From Pelargonium tetragonum (lineage: Eukaryota; Streptophyta; Magnoliopsida; Geraniales; Geraniaceae): 23,224 nt of DNA. Below, in pieces: positions 23,163 through 23,224 of the stretch. Under the pieces are notes generated by a model. The model did not search any database, had not been told where the DNA came from, and worked only from the letters and a program-made list of their open reading frames with translations. The stretch covers positions 1-23,224 of the forward strand of contig JAYMTL010000195.1 in NCBI GenBank assembly GCA_036897445.1. Reading direction: 5' to 3'. Both the position numbers and the translations under genes were made by a program. Within the stretch, counting starts at the first letter, position 1. The number at the start of each line of letters is the position of its first letter.

Positions 23163-23224
23163 AAGTCAGTAGAAGTAGAAGGTTAAAGCATGCAATCACT
23201 TTCAAGAAACTACTTGTACAGCTA
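23163..23224 (-). repeat. Inverted partial copy of the 20-kb repeat, cut by the window end
   Basis: On the plus strand AAGTCAGTAGA (23163-23173), GCATGCAATCA (23188-23198) and AAGAAACT (23204-23211) match the reverse complement of unit B (20484-20494, the ATGCAT region near 20461-20466, and 20445-20452). The gap between the first and last words is 30 bases here and 31 in unit B. An AAGTCAAGTAAGTC-type tract just before it (from about 23146) corresponds to the TTGACTT-rich part of the unit. The copy runs to or past the window edge, so its full extent is unknown. Confidence 0.5.

Noticed and set aside
1-23224. CRISPR array, rRNA genes, group I/II intron cores or an old viral element
   Set aside because: No regularly spaced repeats, no conserved rRNA words, no recognisable intron-encoded protein and no terminal-repeat pair or polymerase motif was seen on either strand.

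Overview
This window looks like a gene desert. The DNA is AT-rich (about one third G+C by eye). I recognise no protein-coding gene, tRNA, rRNA or CRISPR array. The longest open frame in any of the six frames is about 103 codons. From base composition alone, random DNA of this size and G+C should give a longest frame of roughly 105 codons, so the open frames carry no coding signal and none resembles a family I know.

I cannot name the organism. Two explanations fit. (1) Nuclear heterochromatin of a filamentous ascomycete that has passed through repeat-induced point mutation (RIP). In twelve 60-base lines counted by hand, TpA/ApT is about 1.56 and (CpA+TpG)/(ApC+GpT) about 0.78; both pass the usual RIP thresholds, while CpG is near expectation. 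(2) Expanded intergenic DNA of an organelle genome (plant or algal mitochondrion or plastid, or fungal mitochondrion). Even composition over long distances, many short near-palindromes, purine/pyrimidine-biased AAGTC/AAGTA-type tracts and a GC hairpin with a T run favour this. The sequence alone does not decide.

Layout: 1-6567 is unstructured non-coding DNA. 6568-6684 is a 117-bp segment with perfect 19-bp inverted ends, possibly a small MITE. 7360-7880 is a pyrimidine-rich block with weak internal repeats. 7881-12419 shows nothing firm. 12420-12860 is a strand-biased block that may be a decayed inverted copy of a repeat seen better further right. 12861-19959 is mostly featureless, with a terminator-like hairpin at 16106-16130 and another hairpin at 17683-17722. 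19960-20770 holds two diverged tandem copies of a repeat about 400-490 bp long. 20771-21819 is featureless. 21820-22560 is purine-rich with short repeats. 22779-22829 and 23163-23224 carry further fragments of the 20-kb repeat, the last inverted and cut by the window edge.

There is no gene system to describe. The repeat family, the 19-bp inverted repeat and the over-abundant GGANTCC near-palindrome are the real structure in the window.
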